From Peptococcaceae bacterium (GTDB lineage: Bacteria > Bacillota > Peptococcia > Peptococcales > Peptococcaceae): a stretch of DNA of 19,893 bases. The DNA lies in assembly GCA_900756555.1 (NCBI GenBank), contig CAAEKP010000078.1, forward strand, positions 1 through 19,893. The letters run 5' to 3'. The notes below the pieces were generated by a model. That model saw only the letters and a program-made list of their open reading frames with translations. It was not told the origin of the DNA and did no database searches. This document shows positions 12,699 to 19,893 of this stretch, piece by piece. The position numbers and the translations under genes were made by a program. The number at the start of each line of letters is the position of its first letter. The stretch's first letter is position 1.

Positions 12699-12771
12699 TG
12701 CGCTATCCGCGATTCGAACGCGGGACACCCTGATTAAAAGTCAGGTGCTCTGCCTGCTGAGCTAATAGCGC
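12699..12771 (-). tRNA. tRNA-Lys (TTT)
   Basis: A 73-base cloverleaf without encoded CCA. Acceptor GCGCTAT pairs with ATAGCGC; the anticodon loop is CTTTTAA with anticodon TTT. It is first in the operon. Confidence 0.95.
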
Positions 12772-12825
12772 ACATTTTAATTTTGTCTGGTTGGCTCAAG
12801 TGTTTCGTGCCAGCCACAGTTATAT

Positions 12826-12854
12826 ATAATACAGGGTGGCGTGCTAAAAGTCAA
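12826..12854 (-). promoter_or_regulatory. Promoter of the Lys-Glu-Asp-Phe tRNA operon
   Basis: On the minus strand, TTGACT, 17 bases, TATTAT, with A/T-rich sequence upstream of the -35 that could act as an UP element. A leader of about 50 bases precedes tRNA-Lys. Confidence 0.8.
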
Positions 12855-13045
12855 GAAAAAATTTGAAAAAAATTATATTTTTTTTACTGTGCCAGAAAAA
12901 AGCCGAAAAATAGCGGGTTTACGGGCATAAAAAATGAGATAAAAGCCAAGGGAATCAATGCAAAATTGAAAGAAAGGAAAAGATTTTTATAAAAATTGTT
13001 GCTTGCGGCAGAAAATTTTTTATAAATTTGATTGATTTTTTAGTG
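12855..13045. other. AT-rich spacer with no gene
   Basis: The stretch between the tRNA promoter and the aminotransferase terminator has A- and T-runs and no credible frame, ribosome site or tRNA. The part next to the -35 may act as an UP element; nothing else is recognisable. Confidence 0.5.
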
Positions 13046-13079
13046 CAAAAAAACAGGACAAGCAGATGCTCGTCCTGTT
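13046..13079 (-). terminator. Terminator of the aminotransferase gene
   Basis: On the minus strand, AACAGGACGAGC and GCTTGTCCTGTT form a 12-bp stem (one G-T pair) with an ATCT loop, followed by seven T residues. Confidence 0.9.
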
Positions 13080-13099
13080 AAAATTATCCTATAAGGAAA

Positions 13100-14260
13100 T
13101 TATTTTAAGCTATTGATGAAGCGTTCGATGCGTTTCAGCGCTTCTTTAATGTTTTCCATGGAGGAAGCATAGCTGCAACGAACAAAACCTTCGCCGCTGG
13201 CGCCAAATGCGTTACCAGGAACAACAGCAACGTGTTCTGCTTTCAGTAATCTTTCGCAGAATTCTTCACTGCTTAAGCCAGTGCTCTGGATGGATGGGAA
13301 GCAGTAGAAAGCGCCTTTTGGTTCAAAGCAGGACAGCCCCATATCACGGAAGCCCTGTACGATTACTTTTCTTCTTTCATCGTAGGATTCTACCATTCTG
13401 GCTACTTCAGCTTCACCGTGACGCAGACCTTCCAGGGCAGCGTACTGACCCATGGTTGGAGCGCTCATGATGCCGTACTGATGCAGTTTGGTCATAGCAG
13501 CAATTACATCAGCTGGCCCGCAGGCGTAACCAATTCTCCAGCCAGTCATAGCAAATGCTTTGGAGAAACCGTTCATTACCAGAGAGCGTTCTTTCATGCC
13601 TGGCAGAGCAGCGAAGGAGTAGTGTTTTTCGCCGCCGTAAACCAGTTCACTGTAGATTTCATCACACAGTACAAACAGGTTATGTTTTTTAACAACTTCA
13701 GCGATTGGTTCATAGTCTTCTTTACGCATGATACCGCCGGTTGGGTTGTTTGGATATGGCAGCAGCAGAACTTTGGAGTTAGGAGTAATTTTCTTTTCCA
13801 GTTCTTCTGCAGTCAGACGGAATTCGTCTTTTTCATAAGTAGCCAGGCTTACAGGTGTAGCGCCGGTCAGAGTGGTCAGTGGACCATAGCATACAAAGGA
13901 TGGGTCTGGAATCAGAACTTCGTCCCCAGGGCCCACTAATGCGCGGAACGCCAGGTCAATGGCTTCGCTGGCACCAACGGTAATCAGCACTTCATTGTTT
14001 GCTTCATAGCTCAGGTCATATTTTTTCAGATAGTTGCAGATTTCTTCACGCAGTTCAATCAGACCAGCGTTGGAAGTGTAAGCAGTTTTGCCCTGTTTAA
14101 GGGATTCCACAGCAGCATCCATCATCAGTTTTGGTGTTACAAAGTCTGGTTCGCCGATACTCAGAGAGATGCATTCATCCATAGTAGCAGCTAAATCGAA
14201 AAATTTACGAATCCCAGATGGTGGCAGATCAGTAACCTGCTGTTTTACAAAGTTTGACAT
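13100..14260 (-). CDS. PLP-dependent class I/II aminotransferase
   Basis: The 386-residue fold-type I aminotransferase has the full set of hallmarks: SIGEPDF (34-40, substrate strand), PNNPTG (170-175, Asn171), DEIYSELVY (200-208, Asp200 and Tyr203 contact the cofactor) and SKAFAMTGWRIGY (233-245), in which Lys234 forms the Schiff base with PLP. It belongs to the aspartate/aromatic aminotransferase-like group (PatA/YugH/AspB style). Likely donors are alanine, aspartate or aromatic amino acids; the exact substrate is not decided by sequence alone. ATG 14260 follows AAAGGTGAG by 6-7 bases. It is monocistronic with its own promoter and terminator. Codon use is strongly biased to preferred codons, suggesting high expression. 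Confidence 0.92.
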   Translation of the reverse strand: MSNFVKQQVTDLPPSGIRKFFDLAATMDECISLSIGEPDFVTPKLMMDAAVESLKQGKTAYTSNAGLIELREEICNYLKKYDLSYEANNEVLITVGASEAIDLAFRALVGPGDEVLIPDPSFVCYGPLTTLTGATPVSLATYEKDEFRLTAEELEKKITPNSKVLLLPYPNNPTGGIMRKEDYEPIAEVVKKHNLFVLCDEIYSELVYGGEKHYSFAALPGMKERSLVMNGFSKAFAMTGWRIGYACGPADVIAAMTKLHQYGIMSAPTMGQYAALEGLRHGEAEVARMVESYDERRKVIVQGFRDMGLSCFEPKGAFYCFPSIQSTGLSSEEFCERLLKAEHVAVVPGNAFGASGEGFVRCSYASSMENIKEALKRIERFINSLK

Positions 14261-14350
14261 AATAATCTCACCTTTCATTTGTAAAGTATTAAAGTTAAAT
14301 GTAATGAAACATACTTATACTTGAAAAAAGAGGCAGTGTGCAGCTTTAAT

Positions 14351-14404
14351 GTCTGTGATAGAAAGAATAATATACCTCTATCTGAATTATAGTATATCAC
14401 AGAC
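14351..14404 (-). promoter_or_regulatory. Inverted-repeat operator at the aminotransferase promoter
   Basis: A perfect 10-bp inverted repeat, GTCTGTGATA (14351-14360) and TATCACAGAC (14395-14404), is separated by 34 bases. On the minus strand a TATAAT (14386-14391) lies between the arms, so a regulator bound to both would cover the promoter. A partial copy, TCTATC, lies at about 14379-14384. The regulator is unknown. Confidence 0.45.
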
Positions 14405-14560
14405 GGAAAAGCAGTAGAATATTTGCATTCTAAATAAAAATATTTTAATCATTAGTATTCCCCAATATGTCAAAAAAAGTACGAAACCGATGATAATCTA
14501 TATAGATAAATTTATGTTATCATAGTTACAAAAATATTATTTATTTCTGTTATTTTTTTG

Positions 14561-14566
14561 TATAAT
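14561..14566 (+). promoter_or_regulatory. -10 element upstream of the amidohydrolase gene
   Basis: TATAAT at 14561-14566 lies in a very AT-rich region 86 bases upstream of the ATG. The -35 is not clear, so transcription may need an activator. Confidence 0.4.
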
Positions 14567-14651
14567 GAAAATATAGAATTGTATAGCAGACAAAGTTTTA
14601 TTTTAAGTTATTTTTAAACACAAGTTTTAAAATAGAATGGAGGACATTTAC

Positions 14652-16250
14652 ATGGAAAAATTATATTTTAATGGCAACATTGTTACCATGGAAGGCGAAG
14701 GTGACATGGTACAGGCCGTACTGGTGGCTGACGGCAAAATTAAAGCCGCTGGTGACTATGATGCAGTGGCAGCGCAGAAAAGTGCAGACTGTGAACTGGT
14801 GGATTTACAGGGCAAAACCCTGATGCCATCCTTTATTGACCCACACAGCCACGCGGCCAGCATGGCGCCAATGTTTGCAGATTTGTGCGATTTATCCGCC
14901 TGCAACAACTTTGACGATATTATCGCCGCACTGAAACAGTACAAAGAAGAACGCAACATTCAGCCTGGACAACCTATCATCGGCGCAAACTACGATGACA
15001 ACTTCCTGGCAGAACATGCACATCCACACCGTGACCTGTTGGATGCTGCTTTTGCAGACCATCCTGTTACCCTGCTGCACGTATCAGTACACATGGTAGT
15101 GGCTAACAGCCTGTCCTTAGCAGGCGTAAACTTTAACGACGATATGGCGGATATTCCTGGTGGTGAAATCGGCCGTTATGAAGATGGCCGATTAAACGGT
15201 TATCTGGCGGAAGCTGCATCCTATGCACTGCTGGGCTCCATTCTGGGCGCTATGCAGAAGCGTATTGGTGAACTGTGGCCAGTGGCAGAACGGCAGTATT
15301 TATCCCATGGTGTTACCACTGTGCAGGATGGCGGTAACGGCGAAGGCGTTGTACAGATGCTGGCAGCCTTTGACAAGGCCGGCATGGTGAAAGTTGATGT
15401 GGTAGCGTATGAAACCAGCAGCCCTGAAGCACATGAAACTATGGAAAAATACAGCAATATGCGCGGCAAATATGATGGCCATATAAAAATTGGCGGCTAC
15501 AAGGTTATTCTGGATGGCTCTCCACAGGCCTGCACCGCATGGATGACTAAGCCTTATGAAGGCACCACCGAATGTGGTGTGCCAATCATGAAGGATGCAG
15601 ATTTGGATGTATGCATCAAACGGGCGCTGGACGATAATATGCAGGTTTTAGCGCATTGCAACGGTGATGCCGCCGGCGACCAGTATATGAACAGCATTGA
15701 ACGCATGATGGCGCAGAGTGATAACCCGAACAAAGAAAACCTGCGTTTCACCATGATTCACTGCCAGACCGCGCGGAAAGACCAGGTTGAACGGATGGCA
15801 AAACTGAAAATGATTCCATCTATCTTTGTTTCCCATGTAAATTACTGGGGCGATGTGCACATGAAAAACTTCGGGCCGGTGCGCGGCAGTCGCGTTAGCC
15901 CTGTAAAAGATGCTCTGGATGCCGGTTTGAAATATAATTTCCACACTGACACACCAGTGATTCCTCCAGATATGCTGCGTGCTGTATGGACTGCCGTAAA
16001 TCGTGTAACCCGCAGCGGCGCTGTGATTGGTGAAGACCAGAAGGTGGGCGTTTACGATGCCCTGAAAGGTATCACCATCAACGCTGCTTACGCTTACTTT
16101 GAAGAAAACGAAAAAGGTTCCATCAAAGTTGGCAAACGGGCTGATCTGGTAGTATTGGACAAAAACCCGATGGCAGAAGACCCAATGACGATTAAAGACA
16201 TTAAAGTGTTAGAAACCATCAAAGACGGTGTAACCGTTTATCAGGCATAA
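14652..16250 (+). CDS. YtcJ-type amidohydrolase family 3 metal hydrolase
   Basis: The 532-residue protein is in the normal range for this family. The N-terminal beta-sandwich (MEKLYFNGNIVTMEGEGDMVQAVLVADGKI) is typical of metal-dependent amidohydrolases. Metal ligands are visible: DPHSH (His65, His67), AHCNGDA (His335), MIHCQTA (His370) and HTDTP (His431, Asp433). KVILDGS (Lys284) is also family-typical. The C-terminus returns to the beta-sandwich (GSIKVGKRADLVVLDKNPM), characteristic of the whole superfamily. YtcJ-like enzymes hydrolyse N-acyl, N-formyl or related amide bonds; the substrate cannot be predicted. No signal peptide, so cytosolic. ATG 14652 is preceded by GGAGG at 8 bases. The TRAP transporter follows 384 bases downstream on the same strand and probably supplies its substrate. 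A terminator follows. Confidence 0.87.
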   Translation: MEKLYFNGNIVTMEGEGDMVQAVLVADGKIKAAGDYDAVAAQKSADCELVDLQGKTLMPSFIDPHSHAASMAPMFADLCDLSACNNFDDIIAALKQYKEERNIQPGQPIIGANYDDNFLAEHAHPHRDLLDAAFADHPVTLLHVSVHMVVANSLSLAGVNFNDDMADIPGGEIGRYEDGRLNGYLAEAASYALLGSILGAMQKRIGELWPVAERQYLSHGVTTVQDGGNGEGVVQMLAAFDKAGMVKVDVVAYETSSPEAHETMEKYSNMRGKYDGHIKIGGYKVILDGSPQACTAWMTKPYEGTTECGVPIMKDADLDVCIKRALDDNMQVLAHCNGDAAGDQYMNSIERMMAQSDNPNKENLRFTMIHCQTARKDQVERMAKLKMIPSIFVSHVNYWGDVHMKNFGPVRGSRVSPVKDALDAGLKYNFHTDTPVIPPDMLRAVWTAVNRVTRSGAVIGEDQKVGVYDALKGITINAAYAYFEENEKGSIKVGKRADLVVLDKNPMAEDPMTIKDIKVLETIKDGVTVYQA

Positions 16251-16360
16251 GAATTAGAGATTGCGCCAATGTCGCAAACCTGTTGCAGGGGCGGCTATGC
16301 TCGACGAACTTCTGGTTGAGCAGCCGTCAGTATCCAAGATATATTGTTATGAAATTCTTG

Positions 16361-16391
16361 CGGGAGGCTATTAGCCTCCCGTACATTTTTT
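16361..16391 (+). terminator. Terminator after the amidohydrolase gene
   Basis: CGGGAGGCT and AGCCTCCCG form a perfect 9-bp stem with an ATT loop, followed by TACATTTTTT. Upstream hairpins (TTGCG/CGCAA and CGGCT-GCTC/GAGC-AGCCG) make this 3' region highly structured, between 16260 and 16326. Confidence 0.85.
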
Positions 16392-16462
16392 ATGCACAAT
16401 TTATCATAGAATGTTTTTATGAATTTTCCGTTTATTGTCTGTTATTTTTTTTAGCAAATATC

Positions 16463-16491
16463 TTGTACGCGGTATTATTTTATTGTATACT
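16463..16491 (+). promoter_or_regulatory. Promoter of the TRAP transporter operon
   Basis: TTGTAC and TATACT are separated by 17 bases. Transcription would start near 16498, leaving a 137-base leader before dctP. Confidence 0.7.
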
Positions 16492-16507
16492 CAAGACATA
16501 TGTGCAT

Positions 16508-16556
16508 TGCTGTTGTTTGTTTGGGCTGCACCCCCGCAAAAACAGCAGGCAAGCCC
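16508..16556 (+). promoter_or_regulatory. Possible H-type pseudoknot in the dctP leader
   Basis: TGCTGTT (16508-16514) can pair with AACAGCA (16541-16547), and GGGCT (16523-16527) with AGCCC (16552-16556). The pairings are interleaved, which is the topology of an H-type pseudoknot as used by several riboswitches. It is only 10 bases from the predicted transcript start. No known riboswitch class was recognised. Confidence 0.35.
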
Positions 16557-16634
16557 TGAAGATGCAGGTATTATAGCTGACTTTGAGGGAACGCAATAGA
16601 ATATTAAAAGTATCCAAATAAAGGAGAGATTACT

Positions 16635-17690
16635 TTGAAAAAAAGAAGATTAGCTGCTATTTTTGCAAGTACATTGTTAGTGGCTGCAGTAGCTTTAACA
16701 GGCTGCGGCGGTGGCGATAAAGATGCGCAGCAGCAGGCATCCACTGATAATGCTGAGCCAATCAACATCGTGTTCAGTCATAATCAGCCGGTAGATTCTC
16801 CAGAAGATGTTGGCGCACAGGCTATGAAAGCGAAACTGGAAGAATTGCTGGGTGATCGTGTGAACGTAGAACTGTATCCGGCGTCCCAGAAAGGAAACCT
16901 GCGTGAACAGGCTGAAGCCACCCAGCTGGGCGATATTCATCTGACCATGCAGCCGGTATCCACCATCACTCCATTTGTAGATGACATTAAAATTATTGAC
17001 TTCCCATACATTCTGCCAGCAGACCGTGAAAAAGTATTCACCGTGTTAGACGGCGAACTGGGCCAGGAAGCTTTGGGTCGTCTGGAACAGGGTAAATTCA
17101 AAGGGTTAGGCTTCTGGTTTGAAGGCTACAAACTGTTCACCACCAACGGCAAAGAAATCCACAGCCCGGCAGATTTTGAAGGCATGAAAATCCGTATCAT
17201 GGAATCTCCACTGTTACAGGCACAGTACGAAAACTGGGGTGCTACCGCTACCCCAATTCCTTACAGCGAACTGTACAGCGCACTGGAACAGGGTACTGTA
17301 GATGGCGAAGAAAACCCAATCCAGAGTATCGTGCTGAACAACCTGCAGGAAGTTCAGAGCCAGATTATTCAGTCTTACCACGGTAGTATGACCTACATTC
17401 TGATGGCTAACCTGGATTGGTTCAATGGTCTGCCAGAAGATGTACAGGCTGCTATCATTGAAGCAGAAAAGTATGGCCGTGAAAAATCTCGTGAAGCTTA
17501 CGCTGCAAAAGAAGCAGAATACATTGAAGTTGTTAAAAATGCAGAAGGCGTAAACTACTATGAACTGACTCCTGAAGAAATTGCAGTATTCCAGGAATCC
17601 GTACAGCCAGTATACGAAAGCCAGACCGCAGGCAGCGAATGGCAGGCTGACTATGTAAAACGTTTACAGGAAGCGTTTGCGGCTCTGTAA
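16635..17690 (+). CDS. dctP: TRAP transporter substrate-binding protein (DctP family)
   Basis: The protein has 351 residues. It begins with a lipoprotein signal (KKRRLAAIFASTLLVAAVALTGC), lipobox LTGC with Cys24, so it is anchored to the outer face of the membrane. The mature part matches the DctP family: NIVFSHNQP (44-52), WFEGYKLFTT (161-170), and FEGMKIRIMESPLLQAQYENWGATATPIPYSELYSALEQGTVDGEENP (181-228), where Arg187 is the conserved carboxylate-binding arginine. It presents an acidic substrate to DctQM. The start is TTG 16635, with AAGGAGAG about 7-8 bases upstream and the signal beginning exactly there. It is separated from dctQ by an attenuating stem, as expected for the most abundant component. 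Codon bias suggests high expression. Confidence 0.93.
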   Translation: MKKRRLAAIFASTLLVAAVALTGCGGGDKDAQQQASTDNAEPINIVFSHNQPVDSPEDVGAQAMKAKLEELLGDRVNVELYPASQKGNLREQAEATQLGDIHLTMQPVSTITPFVDDIKIIDFPYILPADREKVFTVLDGELGQEALGRLEQGKFKGLGFWFEGYKLFTTNGKEIHSPADFEGMKIRIMESPLLQAQYENWGATATPIPYSELYSALEQGTVDGEENPIQSIVLNNLQEVQSQIIQSYHGSMTYILMANLDWFNGLPEDVQAAIIEAEKYGREKSREAYAAKEAEYIEVVKNAEGVNYYELTPEEIAVFQESVQPVYESQTAGSEWQADYVKRLQEAFAAL

Positions 17691-17721
17691 GCTGTAGAGC
17701 GCAGGAAAACAAAATGATAAT

Positions 17722-17768
17722 GAGCAGAGAGTGTTTCGCAGGTGCAGCGATGCTTCTCTGCTCCTTTT
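17722..17768 (+). terminator. Attenuating hairpin between dctP and dctQ
   Basis: GAGCAGAGA and TCTCTGCTC form a 9-bp stem with a 24-base loop, followed by CTTTT. It probably terminates part of the dctP transcripts or protects the dctP mRNA end. A second small AGGGC/GCCCT stem follows in the gap. I see no strong promoter before dctQ. Confidence 0.6.
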
Positions 17769-17869
17769 GTGCAAGGGCGTACCTGCCCTGCCTTACATAG
17801 CAAAATAGCTTTACAACATAAACAGTTGGGCTAAACTATTAAATCTTATTGTAAAGGGGTTCAAAGAGA

Positions 17870-18436
17870 ATGGAAGAGAGAAAACCCAAAACCATTCCGG
17901 CTAAGCTGCTCTGGTTGGAAGAAAATCTGATGGCATTGATTGTGTTTGCCGTTACCATTTTATTATTTGTCAGTGTATTGTTACGGTATTTTTCGTCATT
18001 TTTTAAATTGCAGCTGGGCATAACTCTACCCACTATTTCCTGGGCAGAAGAAGCCATTCGTTACGGCATTATCTGGATTACCTTTCTGGCAGCGGCCAAT
18101 GCGTTCCGCAGGGAAAGCCACTTTGGTGTGGATTTGATTTTCCGCATGAAATCGGCCAAGCTGGGTAAAGCGGTGCGTCTGTTTAACGATATCTGCTGCT
18201 TTGTGTTCTGCGGTTTTGTGTGCTATTACGGCGCCAAAATGGTGTTGTTTAACCTGGGCACCGGGCAGATTTCACCGTCCATGAAGCTGCCATTCTGGCT
18301 GGTATACACTGTGATTCCGTTCTCCGGCGGTTTATCCATGCTGTATATCGCCCGCAATTTTGTTCGCAAAATAGTTACACCGGCAGAAGTGCTGCATTGC
18401 TATAACAATACCACAACGGAAGGAGAGGACAAATAA
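17870..18436 (+). CDS. dctQ: TRAP transporter small permease (DctQ family)
   Basis: The 188-residue protein has four membrane segments (about 17-40, 61-80, 103-125 and 142-163). The region ISWAEEAIRYGIIWITFLAAANAFRRESHFGVDLIF matches the family signature 'W-x-E-E-x-x-R-x-x-x-x-W-x-x-F-x-G/A-x-x...H-x-x-V/D-x-x'. It is the small membrane subunit that joins the binding protein to DctM. AAAGGGG lies about 10 bases before ATG 17870. dctM starts 3 bases after the stop, so the two are certainly coupled. Confidence 0.92.
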   Translation: MEERKPKTIPAKLLWLEENLMALIVFAVTILLFVSVLLRYFSSFFKLQLGITLPTISWAEEAIRYGIIWITFLAAANAFRRESHFGVDLIFRMKSAKLGKAVRLFNDICCFVFCGFVCYYGAKMVLFNLGTGQISPSMKLPFWLVYTVIPFSGGLSMLYIARNFVRKIVTPAEVLHCYNNTTTEGEDK

Positions 18437-18439
18437 ACT

Positions 18440-19720
18440 ATGATGATTCCTGCATTAATGATATTTTTGTTTGTGTTCCTGCTGTTAGGTATGCCAATTT
18501 ATGTATCACTGGGGTTGGGGTGCTTTTTATCGTTGATTTTCTTCTCTGATGGCAACCCTGTCATGCTGATTCAGCAGTTTTTTGCCGGTATTGATACCTT
18601 TGGCCTGATGGCGCTGCCGTTCTTTATTCTGGCTGCTAACCTGATGGATACCGGTGGTTTGTCCAGCCGTATCTTAAATGTAGCGCGGGCGCTGGTGGGC
18701 CATGTAACCGGCGGTATGGCTATGACCACCCAGCTGGCAAGTATGTTCTTTGGTGCACTGTCTGGTTCCAGCCCGGCTACCGTTATGGCAATCGGCAAGG
18801 TAATGAACAGTGAGCTGCGCCGTTCCGGCTATTCCAAGTCCTTTATCTCCGGGCTGCTGGCATCTTCCGGCTCTGTATCACTGATTATTCCGCCAAGCAT
18901 CACGTTAATTATTTATGCGACCGCTGTGCCAAACGTATCTGTGGGCAAGCTGTTCATGGCAGGGTTGGGCGCCGGTATTGTGTATGGCCTGGCCAGTGTG
19001 GTATATATTTATGTATACTCCCGCAAAAATAATATTCCACGGGACAAAAAAGTAAGCAGCAAAGAATTAATTCATGCGCTGATTGACGCGGCATGGGCCC
19101 TGATGATTCCTGTTATCATTCTGGGCGGCATTTACAGCGGGTTCTGTACCGCTACAGAGGCTGCCGGTATTTCCGCGGTGTACGCCGCAGTAATCGGCTT
19201 GTTTGTGTATAAAGAACTGACCTTTAAAACCATGATAAAAGCCTGTGCCAACACTGCCCGCTCCTGCGGGGAAATTCTGGTGCTGGTGGCCGCAGCCAAA
19301 GCATTGGGCTGGATGTTAATTCGCGCTCAGGTGCCACAGATGGTAACCGGCTTCATTGCCGACAACATCACCTCCCAGATTCTGTTCCTGTTGCTGGTAA
19401 ACATTGTACTGCTGATTATGGGTATGTTCATGGAAGGGGTAGCTGCCATCATCATCGTAGCGCCGCTGATTTATCCAGCTGCTGTTGCGTTGGGTGTAGA
19501 TCCTATCCATCTGGGCACCATCATGATTTCCAACCTGGCTATCGGGATGTTCACCCCACCATTTGGCATGAATATCTTTGTAACCAGCTCCATCACCAAG
19601 GCAGACATGGTAGAAATGCTGCCGGGCATCGCCCGCTTCTTTATCGTGGATTTAATCGCATTAATGCTGATTACCTATATTCCACAGATTTCTCTGTTCC
19701 TGCCGAACTTACTGAAATAA
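18440..19720 (+). CDS. dctM: TRAP transporter large permease (DctM family)
   Basis: The 426-residue protein has the normal size, with about 12 membrane segments including two re-entrant loops. Family features are strong: FAGIDTFGLMALPFFILAANLMDTGG near 49-74, GALSGSSPATVMAIGKVM around 110-128, SGSVSLIIPPSITLIIY around 143-160, and a second GMFTPPFGMN near 372-380 in the C-terminal half. It is the sodium-driven translocation channel of the TRAP carrier. GGAGAGG precedes the ATG; the next ATG codon follows directly (MM). It ends the operon before a strong terminator. Substrate identity depends on DctP. Confidence 0.95.
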   Translation: MMIPALMIFLFVFLLLGMPIYVSLGLGCFLSLIFFSDGNPVMLIQQFFAGIDTFGLMALPFFILAANLMDTGGLSSRILNVARALVGHVTGGMAMTTQLASMFFGALSGSSPATVMAIGKVMNSELRRSGYSKSFISGLLASSGSVSLIIPPSITLIIYATAVPNVSVGKLFMAGLGAGIVYGLASVVYIYVYSRKNNIPRDKKVSSKELIHALIDAAWALMIPVIILGGIYSGFCTATEAAGISAVYAAVIGLFVYKELTFKTMIKACANTARSCGEILVLVAAAKALGWMLIRAQVPQMVTGFIADNITSQILFLLLVNIVLLIMGMFMEGVAAIIIVAPLIYPAAVALGVDPIHLGTIMISNLAIGMFTPPFGMNIFVTSSITKADMVEMLPGIARFFIVDLIALMLITYIPQISLFLPNLLK

Positions 19721-19731
19721 GATATGTAAAG

Positions 19732-19775
19732 AAAAACCTCTCCGCGGTGATAAAACCCAGTGGAGAGGTTTTTTT
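19732..19775 (+). terminator. Terminator after dctM
   Basis: AAAAACCTCTCC and GGAGAGGTTTTT form a 12-bp stem with an 18-base loop, followed by more T residues. With A residues before the stem it can work in both directions. Confidence 0.9.
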
Positions 19776-19831
19776 AGATGCGGTTGTTATCATTTGTCGA
19801 AACTTGCGTTCCGAAAATTACCAGATATTTC

Positions 19832-19860
19832 TTGCAATTTGTCCAGCATAACTGTATAAT
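19832..19860 (+). promoter_or_regulatory. Promoter reading out of the window
   Basis: TTGCAA, 17 bases, TATAAT. Transcription would start near 19867 toward a gene beyond the right edge. Confidence 0.7.
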
Positions 19861-19893
19861 ATTGTCAAGGAACTACAGGTATACACAGCTTAC

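Noticed and set aside
16283..16576. 97-codon frame before dctP
   Set aside because: It spans the amidohydrolase terminator, the TRAP promoter and part of the leader, without ribosome site or domain.

Overview
The window looks like the chromosome of a low-to-mid GC Firmicute, with several pointers to a position near the replication origin and a spore-forming ancestry: yabG (sporulation protease), veg, and a 16/16 match to the ParB-binding parS palindrome. The class is inferred, not shown; TRAP transport, yabG and the repeat style would fit Negativicutes (Acidaminococcaceae or Sporomusa relatives). Genes are compact, have strong Shine-Dalgarno sites, often start with TTG or GTG, and many promoters are close to the sigma-A consensus with 17-bp spacers.

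Layout. 1-1140 (minus): a truncated XRE helix-turn-helix gene and a family 2 glycosyltransferase. 1280-3175 (plus): a TSUP membrane exporter and yabG. 3176-3741: about 570 bases without a convincing protein gene, holding a dispersed-repeat-like hairpin block, a 145-nt inverted-repeat element, parS, and an orphan small RNA with promoter and terminator. 3757-5084 (minus): a small DUF2007-like gene and two coupled membrane-anchored unknowns. 5289-6241 (plus): a flavodoxin-like gene and veg behind two perfect consensus promoters. 6467-8578: zinc ribbon, YtrA-type GntR repressor, ABC ATPase and ABC permease operon. 8701-9378: ung. 9493-11142: an AlbA_2/HATPase regulator-like gene bracketed by near-identical 29-bp direct repeats, each built on a perfect palindrome. 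11259-11405: a second long inverted-repeat (RNA or miniature element). 11436-14260 (minus): SDR oxidoreductase, a Lys-Glu-Asp-Phe tRNA operon, and a class I aminotransferase. 14652-19720 (plus): a YtcJ-type amidohydrolase followed by a complete DctP-DctQ-DctM TRAP transporter. A strong outward promoter lies at the right edge.

How the genes work together. The right third reads as an uptake and degradation module: the TRAP system imports a small carboxylated or amide compound and the amidohydrolase may act on it; the aminotransferase and SDR could continue the catabolism, although that link rests only on proximity. The centre is mostly housekeeping (uracil repair, tRNAs, veg) plus a self-regulated ABC system. 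No CRISPR array, intact transposase, integrase or classical defence locus is visible. The least explained signals are the repeat-bracketed AlbA_2 gene, the two ~146-nt inverted-repeat elements, the orphan RNA next to parS, and the related leaders in front of the glycosyltransferase and the TSUP gene.
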